Source: an uncultured Rivibacter sp. (lineage in GTDB: Bacteria > Pseudomonadota > Gammaproteobacteria > Burkholderiales > Burkholderiaceae). From it: a stretch of 18,169 nucleotides of DNA. The stretch lies in NCBI GenBank assembly GCA_946480925.1, contig CAMLLU010000094.1:1-18169 (forward strand), in the 5' to 3' direction. Shown piece after piece: positions 6,844 through 14,130 of this stretch; position 1 is the first letter of the stretch, and every line of letters starts with the position of its first letter. Below the pieces are notes generated by a model that was given only the letters and a program-made list of their open reading frames with translations, made no database searches and was not told the DNA's origin. The translations under genes were made by a program, and so were the position numbers.

Positions 6844-8307
6844 GTGGGCCAGATTTCCGCAAACACCGATCGCAGCGCCCGCACCGGCCGACGCATCTAC
6901 GAAAGCCTCAAGTCGCAGATCGCCGACGGCAGCTTCGCGGCCGGCGCGTGCCTGCCATCGACCCGCGCGCTTGCGTCGGAGCTGGGCGTTTCACGCACCA
7001 CCGTCACCGCGGTCTACGAGCAACTGGCCGCCGAGGGGTATCTCGAAACCTCGCAGCGCACCAAGGCGCGCGTCGCCGCCGGCGCAACGGCGAGCCGACC
7101 GGCCGCGGCCCGGGCAAGTGCCGAAGCACCGCGGCTGTCGGCCTTCGGCGAGCGCGTGGCCGGCATGCCGCAGCCTCCGGCCCCGGGCAGCCACCATCGC
7201 TCGTCGATCGACTTTCTGTATGGCCCCCTGGCCGCGGCCGACTTCCCCACGCTCGCCTGGCGCCGCGCCTATAGCCAGGCGCTGTTGCAGCGGCAGCCGC
7301 GCCTGGCCTATGCAGCCCCCGAAGGCGAGGCCGAGCTGCGCACCGCACTGCAGGGCTACCTGCGGCGCGCTCGCGGGCTGGTGTGCGAGGCCGAGCAAGT
7401 CCTCATCGTGCATGGCTCTCAGCAGGCCATCGACCTGGCCGCGCGCGTGCTGCTCGATGCGGGCGACCGGGTCGTGATGGAAGACCCGTGCTACCAGATG
7501 GCGCGGCGCGTGTTCGAAGCCGCGGGGGCCGTGCCGCTGGAAGTGCCTGTCGACGAACACGGCCTGCAGACGCAGGCACTGCCGGCCGACCGGCGCATCC
7601 GCCTCGCCTACGTGACGCCTTCGCACCAGTTCCCGCTCGGCGGCGTGATGCCGGTAGGCCGCAGGCACGAGCTCATCGAATGGGCGAAACAGCGCCGCGC
7701 CTACGTGATCGAGGACGACTACGACGGCGAATTCCGCTACGGCCTGCGGCCCATCGACGCCCTGCAGTCGCTGGACGCGAGCGGGTCGGTGATCTACGTG
7801 GGCACGTTCTCGAAGGCCCTGTCACCGCAGCTGCGGCTGGGCTACCTGGTGTTGCCTCATGCCCTGGTGCCGGTGTTCCGCGAGGCCAAGCGGCTCACCG
7901 ACCGGCACGCCCCACGCCTCGACCAGCTGGCGCTCGCGTCGCTCGTTCACAGCGGCGCCTACGAGCGGCACGTGCGCCGCATGCGCCGCGAAAACGAACG
8001 CCGGCGCGCAGCGCTGTTGCAGGCCGTGGCTCGCCACCTGCCGCAGAACGTGGAAGTGCAAGGTGCCGCGGCGGGCCTGCACGTGGTGCTGTGGCTGCGC
8101 GGGCTGCGCAGGCGCGACGAGGCAACGCTGGTCACCAGTGCCCGCGAAAGCGGTGTCGGTATCTCACCCATCACGCCGCTGTACTCGAACGGCGGCAACC
8201 GCCGCCAGCACGACTGCGCCGGCGTGGTGCTGGGCTATGCGAGCCTGGACGTCACGCAGATCGAGCGCGGCATCCGCACGCTGGGCGCCGTGCTCGCCCG
8301 CGAATGA
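6844..8307 (+). CDS. MocR/PdxR-type regulator (GntR winged helix fused to aminotransferase fold), about 487 aa
   Basis: The start is uncertain. The frame stays open far upstream, but homology begins just after the GTG at 6844 and there is no nearby ATG. Residues about 11-75 are a GntR winged helix (RRIYESLKSQIADGSFAAG, LPSTRALASELGVSRTTVTA, VYEQLAAEGYLE). After a linker of about 40 residues comes an aminotransferase class I-like domain: GSQQAIDLAARVLLDAGD, MEDPCY, TPSHQFPLGGVMP, IEDDYDGEFRY (289-299) and the PLP-binding lysine in TFSKALSPQLRLGY (K324). Such proteins use PLP or its adducts as a signal, not for catalysis. Length fits MocR proteins. It is divergent from the paiB-like gene, and its best-known relatives control vitamin B6 or amine metabolism. 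Confidence 0.9.
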   Translation: MGQISANTDRSARTGRRIYESLKSQIADGSFAAGACLPSTRALASELGVSRTTVTAVYEQLAAEGYLETSQRTKARVAAGATASRPAAARASAEAPRLSAFGERVAGMPQPPAPGSHHRSSIDFLYGPLAAADFPTLAWRRAYSQALLQRQPRLAYAAPEGEAELRTALQGYLRRARGLVCEAEQVLIVHGSQQAIDLAARVLLDAGDRVVMEDPCYQMARRVFEAAGAVPLEVPVDEHGLQTQALPADRRIRLAYVTPSHQFPLGGVMPVGRRHELIEWAKQRRAYVIEDDYDGEFRYGLRPIDALQSLDASGSVIYVGTFSKALSPQLRLGYLVLPHALVPVFREAKRLTDRHAPRLDQLALASLVHSGAYERHVRRMRRENERRRAALLQAVARHLPQNVEVQGAAAGLHVVLWLRGLRRRDEATLVTSARESGVGISPITPLYSNGGNRRQHDCAGVVLGYASLDVTQIERGIRTLGAVLARE

Positions 8308-8341
8308 ATTAGCCGACAGTGCGTACTCGGCAAAGGCGCTC

Positions 8342-8366
8342 TTCGCGCGTTGACTCAGCCTTTCGC
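8342..8366 (+). promoter_or_regulatory. Perfect PIP / hrpII box upstream of a putative effector gene
   Basis: TTCGC (8342-8346), 15 bases, TTCGC (8362-8366): an exact match to TTCGB-N15-TTCGB, and equally to TTCG-N16-TTCG, the sites bound by HrpX in Xanthomonas and Acidovorax and HrpB in Ralstonia. A poor -10 candidate, AAAAAT (8399-8404), lies 32 bases downstream, within the 30-32 spacing known for such promoters, but its first base departs from YANNNT. The site is in the 203-base gap after the MocR gene, about 145 bases before the effector start. Nothing else is recognisable in that gap except the ribosome site. Confidence 0.72.
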
Positions 8367-8510
8367 ACATCTCCCTGATTTCCCGTCTTGCGGGCCACAA
8401 AAATGCCTCGGCTGCTTCTGCAAAGAAACAGTGCAGAAGCTCCAAAGCACACCGTCACGTTTCCTGCGCCCACCTTGCAAGCGCGCGTCAGCTCAAACCA
8501 GGGAGAACTC

Positions 8511-10085
8511 ATGAAAGTCAGAAGTGGCCAACTCGGCCAGGCATTTCAATTGGCACAGCGTGCCATTCAAACCCAGACGCCAAAGGCCGCCGTGCCTGCG
8601 TCGCGTGAAGCCGGCATTCCCATTGCATCGCGGACCGCACAGGCAACAACATCAGTTCCACCGAGAACCACCCAGCTTCAGAAGGCGCAGGTCAGCACCA
8701 CAGGAGGAGGCGAGACGAACGGGACATCGACCTTTGCCTCGCGCGCAGTGAAGTACGTAGCGCTCGCCGCAGGCGCCGGCTATATCTACGACAAGACAGC
8801 CAATGACTTTTTCCTTTCCACCACCGCGTTGCACGACGGAAAGGGAGGGTTCACCAGCAACGAGCGGCTCAACAAAGCCCAAGGGAAGGCAAAGGAGTAC
8901 TTCCAGCACTACCACGGCAACGATCTTGAAAGCGCCCCAGCGTGGCCGGCATCGGCAGCGGAGTACTTTCAAGAGCAGAAGCTGGAACGGTTCAGCCCCA
9001 TTTCGACTTGCGGCAACAACCAGTTCGTGACCATGACCGACTATCGTGCGGCCACCAAGGTGCACGTCGAGAATTTGATGAACACCAAGGAAGCACGCGA
9101 GTCGCTGCTCAAGAACCTCACCTGCCTCAAGGGTCACCTCGTCAAGGAGGAACTCGTCGCCAAACACAACCCGCCGCACGTGCCCGAGAATTTCGACCTG
9201 ACGAAAAGCCACTTGTACGAGGAAAAAAACAAGTACGCACTGGTGGGGATTCCCAACGAGGAAACGGGCGCCCGCGGATACACCTCCCGTTCGATCACAC
9301 AGCCCTTCGTGAACAAGGGCTACAAGCATTTCAAGAATGAATCCGAAGCACGAGGCCAATCACTCAAACAATGCGTGGAGTCACTAGAGGCCCTGCTCCA
9401 GACGGACGACAAGTTCGGCGAAGAGGCCCAGCTCGCTGCTGGCCGCGCGATCCTCAACTTCAGGCAGGTCTATGCCAACGACGAGCACTGGGGACACGCC
9501 GAAAAGGTCGTGATGAAGACGTTGACCGACCACGGGCTGCTGTCACCGGACGAAACCCACAAGATCGATGAAAGCCTGATGTTCGAAGACCCGTCGAAGA
9601 GCATCTTCAAGAGAAACACGGGCGTCCTGGGGCCGATGCTGCACAAGATTGAAACCGGCTTCCATGAATTCCGCTTGAGAAATGACCCGCAGGCACTCGA
9701 AGACATGAAGCCCATGTTTGGGAAAAACGTGGAGAACATGGCGATCGCCCACTTCAAGGTGAACGAGAAAGGCAACGGGTTCGAGGACTGCTCCGGATTG
9801 GGCGACTCGTTCACGAGCGCCAATGCCATCGCCGTAATCAACCACGCCCGGCTGATGAGCGGTGAGGATCGGTTGTCCAAGGAGGATGTGGGGGTGATCG
9901 TCGCGTGCCTCAACGCCGTGTACGACGATGTGAGCGGCATCAGGCACACGCTGCACGAGGTCGCCCGAGGATGCTTTGCAGGCGCCGGCTACACCATCGA
10001 GGATGCTGACAGGTTCTATGCGAACGTCTGCAAGAAGGCCGCGGACGAGTTCTACGGCGGCAAGAACTTGGCGAAGCTCGGTTGA
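8511..10085 (+). CDS. Putative type III secreted effector of unknown family, 524 aa
   Basis: The ATG at 8511 is chosen because CAGGGAGAACTC precedes it; in-frame ATGs at 8388 and 8403 lack one. I do not recognise the family. The first 75 residues are rich in Ser, Thr, Gln and Ala and have only two acidic residues (none in the first 30), as in type III secretion signals. There is no Sec signal; a short apolar patch (YVALAAGAGY) is too weak for a membrane anchor. The rest is hydrophilic and mostly helical. The last 98 residues hold the most motif-like part: GLGDSFTSANAIAVINHARL, then LNAVYDDVSGIRHTLHEVAR with a histidine-rich helix, then GYTIEDADRFY. Base composition is unlike its neighbours (one 60-base line near 9181 is 47% GC against 75% in the MocR gene). 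Together with the PIP box this suggests an acquired effector. Secretion is an inference. Confidence 0.65.
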   Translation: MKVRSGQLGQAFQLAQRAIQTQTPKAAVPASREAGIPIASRTAQATTSVPPRTTQLQKAQVSTTGGGETNGTSTFASRAVKYVALAAGAGYIYDKTANDFFLSTTALHDGKGGFTSNERLNKAQGKAKEYFQHYHGNDLESAPAWPASAAEYFQEQKLERFSPISTCGNNQFVTMTDYRAATKVHVENLMNTKEARESLLKNLTCLKGHLVKEELVAKHNPPHVPENFDLTKSHLYEEKNKYALVGIPNEETGARGYTSRSITQPFVNKGYKHFKNESEARGQSLKQCVESLEALLQTDDKFGEEAQLAAGRAILNFRQVYANDEHWGHAEKVVMKTLTDHGLLSPDETHKIDESLMFEDPSKSIFKRNTGVLGPMLHKIETGFHEFRLRNDPQALEDMKPMFGKNVENMAIAHFKVNEKGNGFEDCSGLGDSFTSANAIAVINHARLMSGEDRLSKEDVGVIVACLNAVYDDVSGIRHTLHEVARGCFAGAGYTIEDADRFYANVCKKAADEFYGGKNLAKLG

Positions 10086-10100
10086 CCTGTGCGGTGCAAA

Positions 10101-10132
10101 CTGGCCGGCCTCACTTTGAGGTTGCCGGCCAG
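10101..10132. terminator. Hairpin terminator between the two convergent effector-like genes
   Basis: CTGGCCGGC (10101-10109) pairs perfectly with GCCGGCCAG (10124-10132). Inside it, CCTCA/TGAGG extends the stem with a two-base TT bulge. It lies between stops at 10085 and 10146. On the minus strand it is followed by TTTG, on the plus strand by AACGAG, so the U tail is weak. It probably serves both genes. Confidence 0.6.
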
Positions 10133-10145
10133 AACGAGACAGTTT

Positions 10146-12176
10146 TCAACGTGGCGCCGCCACTTCGAATGCCAGCAGATCCCTCAGCAAGGATTCATCC
10201 ACTTCGCCGCGGTGCACCTTCATGTCGGCACGGCCGAACGCCTTTTGCAGTTCCTCCCACCGTCGCCCCAGACCGCGTTGCACTTCGTTTTTGACGTGCA
10301 CCGCAGTGAATGCTTCAAAAGACATGGCGCGGCATTCCTCGGCAATGACCAGTTCCGGCGTGTGCAAGTGCAGGTACAGCGGCGGCACGGCATCACCGTT
10401 GACAAGTGGCTTGGGCTGAATCTTCATCTCGAAAAGAGTGCCTCGATCGCCCTCGTCACCAACGGAATTCAGCTTCTTCAGTTGGCTGACGCTGGCGATC
10501 TCCTGCATTCTCAGCAGGCGCTGCAGATGCGAAGCCGTTGGCGTTGCATGGCACTTCAATGCGTCGGACTCATCGTTGCGAATGCGCTGGCTCAGCAGGC
10601 TGAGTGCCTGCCTGCAGTGTTCGACTTGCGAGATCGTCTCCTGCAGTTTGTTATCGCTTGGGTGCTGGTCCAGTTGCATTCGTAGCTGTTCAAGAAGATT
10701 GTTCAGCGGCTCCATGCGACCGAACCGGCTCCGAACAAGCTTTCTGGCCGCATTGGCAACTTCGGTGGGATCAGCGATCCGCGACTCACCCTGCGGCATG
10801 ACTGCGTTCGAACCGCAGTCGAAGTGATGAGCAATCTCCAGCGTGAGGCCACGTTTTTCCAGCATCTGGTGGGCCTTATTCAGCACGGCTGAGCGCAGGC
10901 CTTCAATTGCTGCGGTGGAATGCGACTGAGCAAGCATCTCGCTGCGCGAAACCTTCTGCCTCCTGCCTTCGGAGCGCTGCACGCCGCTTGGTGAAGCAGC
11001 CGCTGGGAGCATTGGGGCATCGTCTGCGCCGCCGCGCTCTCTAGAGAGTCCCATTTCACCTCTGGCTGCGTCACGAAGCCCAACCAGAACCTGCTGAACT
11101 GAGTCGGCATAAGCCAGCATGCCCTGCCAATGCTCCGCAGGACCATTCCACGCCTGCACGGTTCTCACTGCAAACTGGTCTGCGAGACGATCGACCCTTT
11201 CCAGCCCTCGGAGTGCCGCCGAGCGGGTGGCTGTACCGTCCATGCGATGCGCCTGCGCCGCGGAAAATGCCAGCGTTGCAGCCCCCGCGGTGGCTGTCGA
11301 CAGCTCACGACACCCAGCCCGCACATCCGGTGGCAGATCACTGAAGAGAAGGACGCGATGAAGCTGGAGCAGCATGATGTCGAGGCTGGCGAGATGTCGA
11401 ACTCGGGAGACCTGCTCACGCATCTTCTCCCCGGAAGGCACGACCAGTGCGCCCGCTGCAATGTCACTTTTCGAAGTCAGCTCGAGCGCTAGGCATGCAT
11501 CGCGCATCAAACCCTCACACGTCGCAATTTCTTTCTTCAGCTCCTTCAATCCGGCAATTCTTTCCATGATGGCATCGGGACTCGTTGTGCCGTCATGCCC
11601 GACTCCCAAGTTCCGATATTCGCCGCCATGCAGAACGGCCTCGATGCGCAGCATCCGCATGGTGGCCAGTTCGTGAACCCGCATGGGTAGCTCGATGCGA
11701 TTCTTCTGCAAGATCAAACGGGCATCGCTGCTGACAACTTGGGGTTGTTGCTGCGAAAGATCGATGTAGGCATCGATCGCTTCCCTGGCCGTAGGCAGGG
11801 CGGCGAGTACCACCTTTTCCACCTGTTGCACATTGCGTGCGAGTTCAAGCGTCAGCTTCAAACGCTGTGCATGCTTCTCAAGCATCGCCAGCAAGTCGCC
11901 TTTGGCCGTTGATCTACTCGACGATGCAAGCCCCATCGCACTTACAGCCTGCTGGATGTCCACCCGCCTTGAATGCAACGTTTCCTTCGTTTCCACTGGC
12001 GCTGCCGGTGGTGGCCGGTGCGTCAATCCAGAGGTAATCGCCTCAGGCATGGCCCCTACGTGCTGGAGACCGCTGTCGGAATCTGCCGCCGTGTCTTCTG
12101 TTTCACGTACCCCGATGCGCCCCCCAGCCGGCAGCGCTGTATTTCGGCCGATCCTTTCGGCCCCACTCCCTGACAT
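10146..12176 (-). CDS. Putative type III effector, XopP/RipH (HLK)-like, 676 aa
   Basis: The start chosen is the ATG at 12176, 8 bases after AGGAGG; an upstream TTG (12206) and ATG (12197) lack a ribosome site. The product has no signal peptide or membrane span. The first 90 residues are Ser/Thr/Gly/Pro-rich, and the rest is nearly all helical with many Leu/Gln/Arg heptad-like stretches. The C-terminal block (about 579-676) is compact: GTLFEMKIQPKPLVNGD, PPLYLHLHTPE (His603, His605), FTAVHVKNEVQRGLGRRW and KVHRGEVDESLLRDLL. This size, helical build and ending resemble from memory the XopP/RipH effectors of Xanthomonas, Ralstonia and Acidovorax; I could not align it, so the family is tentative. 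Lower GC than the surroundings (a hand-counted line near 11521 is 47%). A PIP-like promoter sits upstream. Confidence 0.6.
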   Translation of the reverse strand: MSGSGAERIGRNTALPAGGRIGVRETEDTAADSDSGLQHVGAMPEAITSGLTHRPPPAAPVETKETLHSRRVDIQQAVSAMGLASSSRSTAKGDLLAMLEKHAQRLKLTLELARNVQQVEKVVLAALPTAREAIDAYIDLSQQQPQVVSSDARLILQKNRIELPMRVHELATMRMLRIEAVLHGGEYRNLGVGHDGTTSPDAIMERIAGLKELKKEIATCEGLMRDACLALELTSKSDIAAGALVVPSGEKMREQVSRVRHLASLDIMLLQLHRVLLFSDLPPDVRAGCRELSTATAGAATLAFSAAQAHRMDGTATRSAALRGLERVDRLADQFAVRTVQAWNGPAEHWQGMLAYADSVQQVLVGLRDAARGEMGLSRERGGADDAPMLPAAASPSGVQRSEGRRQKVSRSEMLAQSHSTAAIEGLRSAVLNKAHQMLEKRGLTLEIAHHFDCGSNAVMPQGESRIADPTEVANAARKLVRSRFGRMEPLNNLLEQLRMQLDQHPSDNKLQETISQVEHCRQALSLLSQRIRNDESDALKCHATPTASHLQRLLRMQEIASVSQLKKLNSVGDEGDRGTLFEMKIQPKPLVNGDAVPPLYLHLHTPELVIAEECRAMSFEAFTAVHVKNEVQRGLGRRWEELQKAFGRADMKVHRGEVDESLLRDLLAFEVAAPR

Positions 12177-12224
12177 CAACCATTCCTCCTGATTCATCGT
12201 GCTCAATCACTGCGAGCAGCCTTC

Positions 12225-12286
12225 ATGCTAGGCCCTGCCGGCATTGGAATTCCCATGCGAGCAGAAGCGGCAGCAAGTCATGCGAA
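12225..12286 (-). promoter_or_regulatory. One-mismatch PIP box with -10 element upstream of the XopP-like gene
   Basis: Reading the minus strand: TTCGC (12286-12282), 15 bases, TTCTG (12266-12262), then 31 bases and TAGCAT (12230-12225). The second half-site has T in place of G at position 4, but the N15 spacing is exact and TAGCAT fits the YANNNT -10 at the 30-32 spacing reported for HrpX/HrpB promoters. A start near 12218 would give a leader of about 40 bases with AGGAGG before the ATG at 12176. The box lies just past the end of the T6SS immunity gene. Confidence 0.6.
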
Positions 12287-12306
12287 TGTGGCATCGACGT
12301 GATTTT

Positions 12307-13407
12307 TCAGAGCCGCTGCGGCAGCGCGGTGTCCTTGGTGAGCATGGGCTCGTCCAGCAGCTTGGCCTTGTAGTGCATCAGCTCTTCTTCTGGTACGTCG
12401 AAGCGCTGCAGCCATTGCTCGGCCGCCCAGCCGAACAGGCGCGGCTCGCCGTCCTGGCTGCCGTAGTGCAGGCTGCCGATTTCCGGCACGCGCAGTTCCT
12501 TGAGCAGCATGTTGGGCAGCACGTAGGTCGCGGGCTTCGGGTCCACGTCCATGGCAGCGATCTCGGGCTTCGGGCCGGCCTGGATGACGATGCCGTGACC
12601 GTAGTCGTACATCGCATACCACAGCGGGGGCAGTTCGTTGCGCAGGGTCTGCAGGCCGTCGAGGCGCTGCACCATGTCCTTGTTGATGGCGGTCAGCCAG
12701 CCGATGGTCTTGATGTGGTCGGTGATGCCTTGGTCGTAACTTCCCGCGATCATCACGGCGCTGCCGGCATCCAGCCCGTTTAGCTTGGTGGCCATGAACG
12801 CTTCAGTTGACTCGTTGGGCTCTTTGCGCACAAGAGAAAGGTTGAAGGCAAATCCCCCATGTCCATGCTCCGCGCTCAAAAGCTTGGCGAACTGGACGAA
12901 CAACGTTTGGAAGACGCTCGGGTTGGATTCGACATACTCGCGCGGCAGCGAGAACTGGAGCGAGTCCAACCCCTTCCATCCGAGCTTGGACTCCCATCCT
13001 CTGAGTCCTTGGACGTAGAAGGTCCAAGGACTTGCATCCTCTGCCTTGGCGCCGCCTGTATAGGCGAAGCTCACAGCGTCGTTTTCCTTCATGCGCTTCA
13101 TCATCTCGCGCATCGGTTTGGCTCTTGGATAGGTTTGCTTGTCCGGCCCTTCGGGTGGTTCCGCTCGCCACAACCATTTCAAGTGCTCCTTGGCAATGGC
13201 TTCATACGCCTCGAAGCACTGGCAGATGGCTTCGCGAACTTCCGGCGTATGCGAGCCCTTGAAGTACAGCGTGCCGCGCACCGCAATGGCCGCGCCGATG
13301 TAGTCTTCCGGCCCGTACTTCATCAGCATCGCGCCGGGCAGCACATTCCAGCCTTGATTCGCCTCGAACCATTGGTTCATGAAAGCATCGAGTTCCTTCT
13401 TTTCCAT
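12307..13407 (-). CDS. DUF3396-type T6SS immunity protein, 366 aa
   Basis: The start is the ATG at 13407, five bases after AGGAG; a GTG two codons upstream is less well placed. The protein is soluble with no signal peptide, so a cytoplasmic antidote is expected. It carries the pattern I associate with the 'type VI immunity family' (DUF3396): an N-terminal GWNVLPGAMLMKYGPEDYIG and VRGTLYFKGSHTPEVREAIC segment, VSFAYTGGAKAEDASPWTF, LQFSLPREYVESNP and a C-terminal LPPLWYAMYDYGHGIVIQAG. It directly follows the VRR-Nuc gene (9-base gap), the arrangement in which DUF3396 proteins neutralise VRR-Nuc DNases such as TseV of Salmonella. The central part (about 12781-13160) is lower in GC (about 55-57% in hand-counted lines) than the 3' end (63-68%), as if immunity segments had been exchanged. 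Confidence 0.82.
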   Translation of the reverse strand: MEKKELDAFMNQWFEANQGWNVLPGAMLMKYGPEDYIGAAIAVRGTLYFKGSHTPEVREAICQCFEAYEAIAKEHLKWLWRAEPPEGPDKQTYPRAKPMREMMKRMKENDAVSFAYTGGAKAEDASPWTFYVQGLRGWESKLGWKGLDSLQFSLPREYVESNPSVFQTLFVQFAKLLSAEHGHGGFAFNLSLVRKEPNESTEAFMATKLNGLDAGSAVMIAGSYDQGITDHIKTIGWLTAINKDMVQRLDGLQTLRNELPPLWYAMYDYGHGIVIQAGPKPEIAAMDVDPKPATYVLPNMLLKELRVPEIGSLHYGSQDGEPRLFGWAAEQWLQRFDVPEEELMHYKAKLLDEPMLTKDTALPQRL

Positions 13408-13416
13408 TTGCACTCC

Positions 13417-14130
13417 TCAATACGCTGGAACAGGTGGACGGGGGGTGCGACCTCGTGACAGGGCGAAGGCCAGCCAACCCAATGCCGTTGCGGCCCACCC
13501 CAGTTCCTCCACTGGGATGTCCGGCGCATCGGGCTCCGGCTTGTCGCAGTCGCAATCGCTGGGCTTCAGCGTGCGCAACTTGGTCCGATTGCCGGCAATC
13601 TCCCCATAGGCCTGAGCTTGCGGCTCCGATATCGCATCCGGCGGGAACTTCATCTCCACGATCTGCTTGATGTTGTCCTGCGTGGGCGGCTTGGTCGGGT
13701 CATTGACGATCACCACGTCGGGGCGGCGGATCATGCCCTGGCCGGCCTGGAACGGCGGGTGTTTCGGGTCTTCGCTCCAGTACTTGCTGATCCACCCCGG
13801 CAGCCAGTCGTGCCCCTTGGTCTGCACGCCGCTGTCCATGATGGGCGCGGGCGGCCGCTTGGTCATGTCGTAGTTGATCTCCTGCTTGTACGGGCTGCGA
13901 TGCTCCAGCAGCCGGTCCAGCCCTTTCATGTGCTCGGCCACGCAGGCTTGCTTCAACTGCTGCCCGTTGGCGCCCACGTTGGGCGCCTTGTCGCAGCGGC
14001 ACATCGCCGAGCACAGCACCTTTTTGTCCACCGCATCGAGTTGCAGCTCGCTGATGCGCACCACCGTGGTGGTGCCTTCCCTCGACATGCCGCCGGTGGC
14101 CAGCGGCGGCCTTTCAGTGCCGCCGCTCAC
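13417..14130 (-). CDS. VRR-Nuc DNase toxin of a T6SS module, 237 aa
   Basis: The start is taken as the GTG at 14130, whose bases overlap the PAAR gene's TGA (GTGA), because the sequence from VSGGTERPPLATGG onward looks native. The nuclease core is of the PD-(D/E)xK type: IRRPDVVIV with Asp138, QIVEMKFPPD with Glu159 and Lys161, and EPQAQAYGEIAG with Gln171/Gln173 and Tyr175, as in VRR-Nuc domains. An N-terminal cysteine group (C40, C44, C46, C63) could bind a metal. A CDCD pair is at 193-196. The tail has a hydrophobic stretch, GWAATALGWLAFAL (211-224), then a basic proline-rich end. The predicted role is cutting target-cell DNA after T6SS delivery. Neighbours (PAAR upstream, DUF3396 downstream) support this. 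Many relatives have PAAR and nuclease in one chain; here they are two genes. Confidence 0.85.
   Translation of the reverse strand: MSGGTERPPLATGGMSREGTTTVVRISELQLDAVDKKVLCSAMCRCDKAPNVGANGQQLKQACVAEHMKGLDRLLEHRSPYKQEINYDMTKRPPAPIMDSGVQTKGHDWLPGWISKYWSEDPKHPPFQAGQGMIRRPDVVIVNDPTKPPTQDNIKQIVEMKFPPDAISEPQAQAYGEIAGNRTKLRTLKPSDCDCDKPEPDAPDIPVEELGWAATALGWLAFALSRGRTPRPPVPAY

Noticed and set aside
8388..8510. Longer start for the unknown effector (ATG at 8388 or 8403)
   Set aside because: No ribosome site there; both would lie at or before the expected transcription start of the PIP-box promoter, while 8511 has CAGGGAG.
12212..12261. Further GCGAG half-sites near the XopP-like promoter
   Set aside because: Spacings are 20 and 40 bases, not the 15 required of a PIP box.
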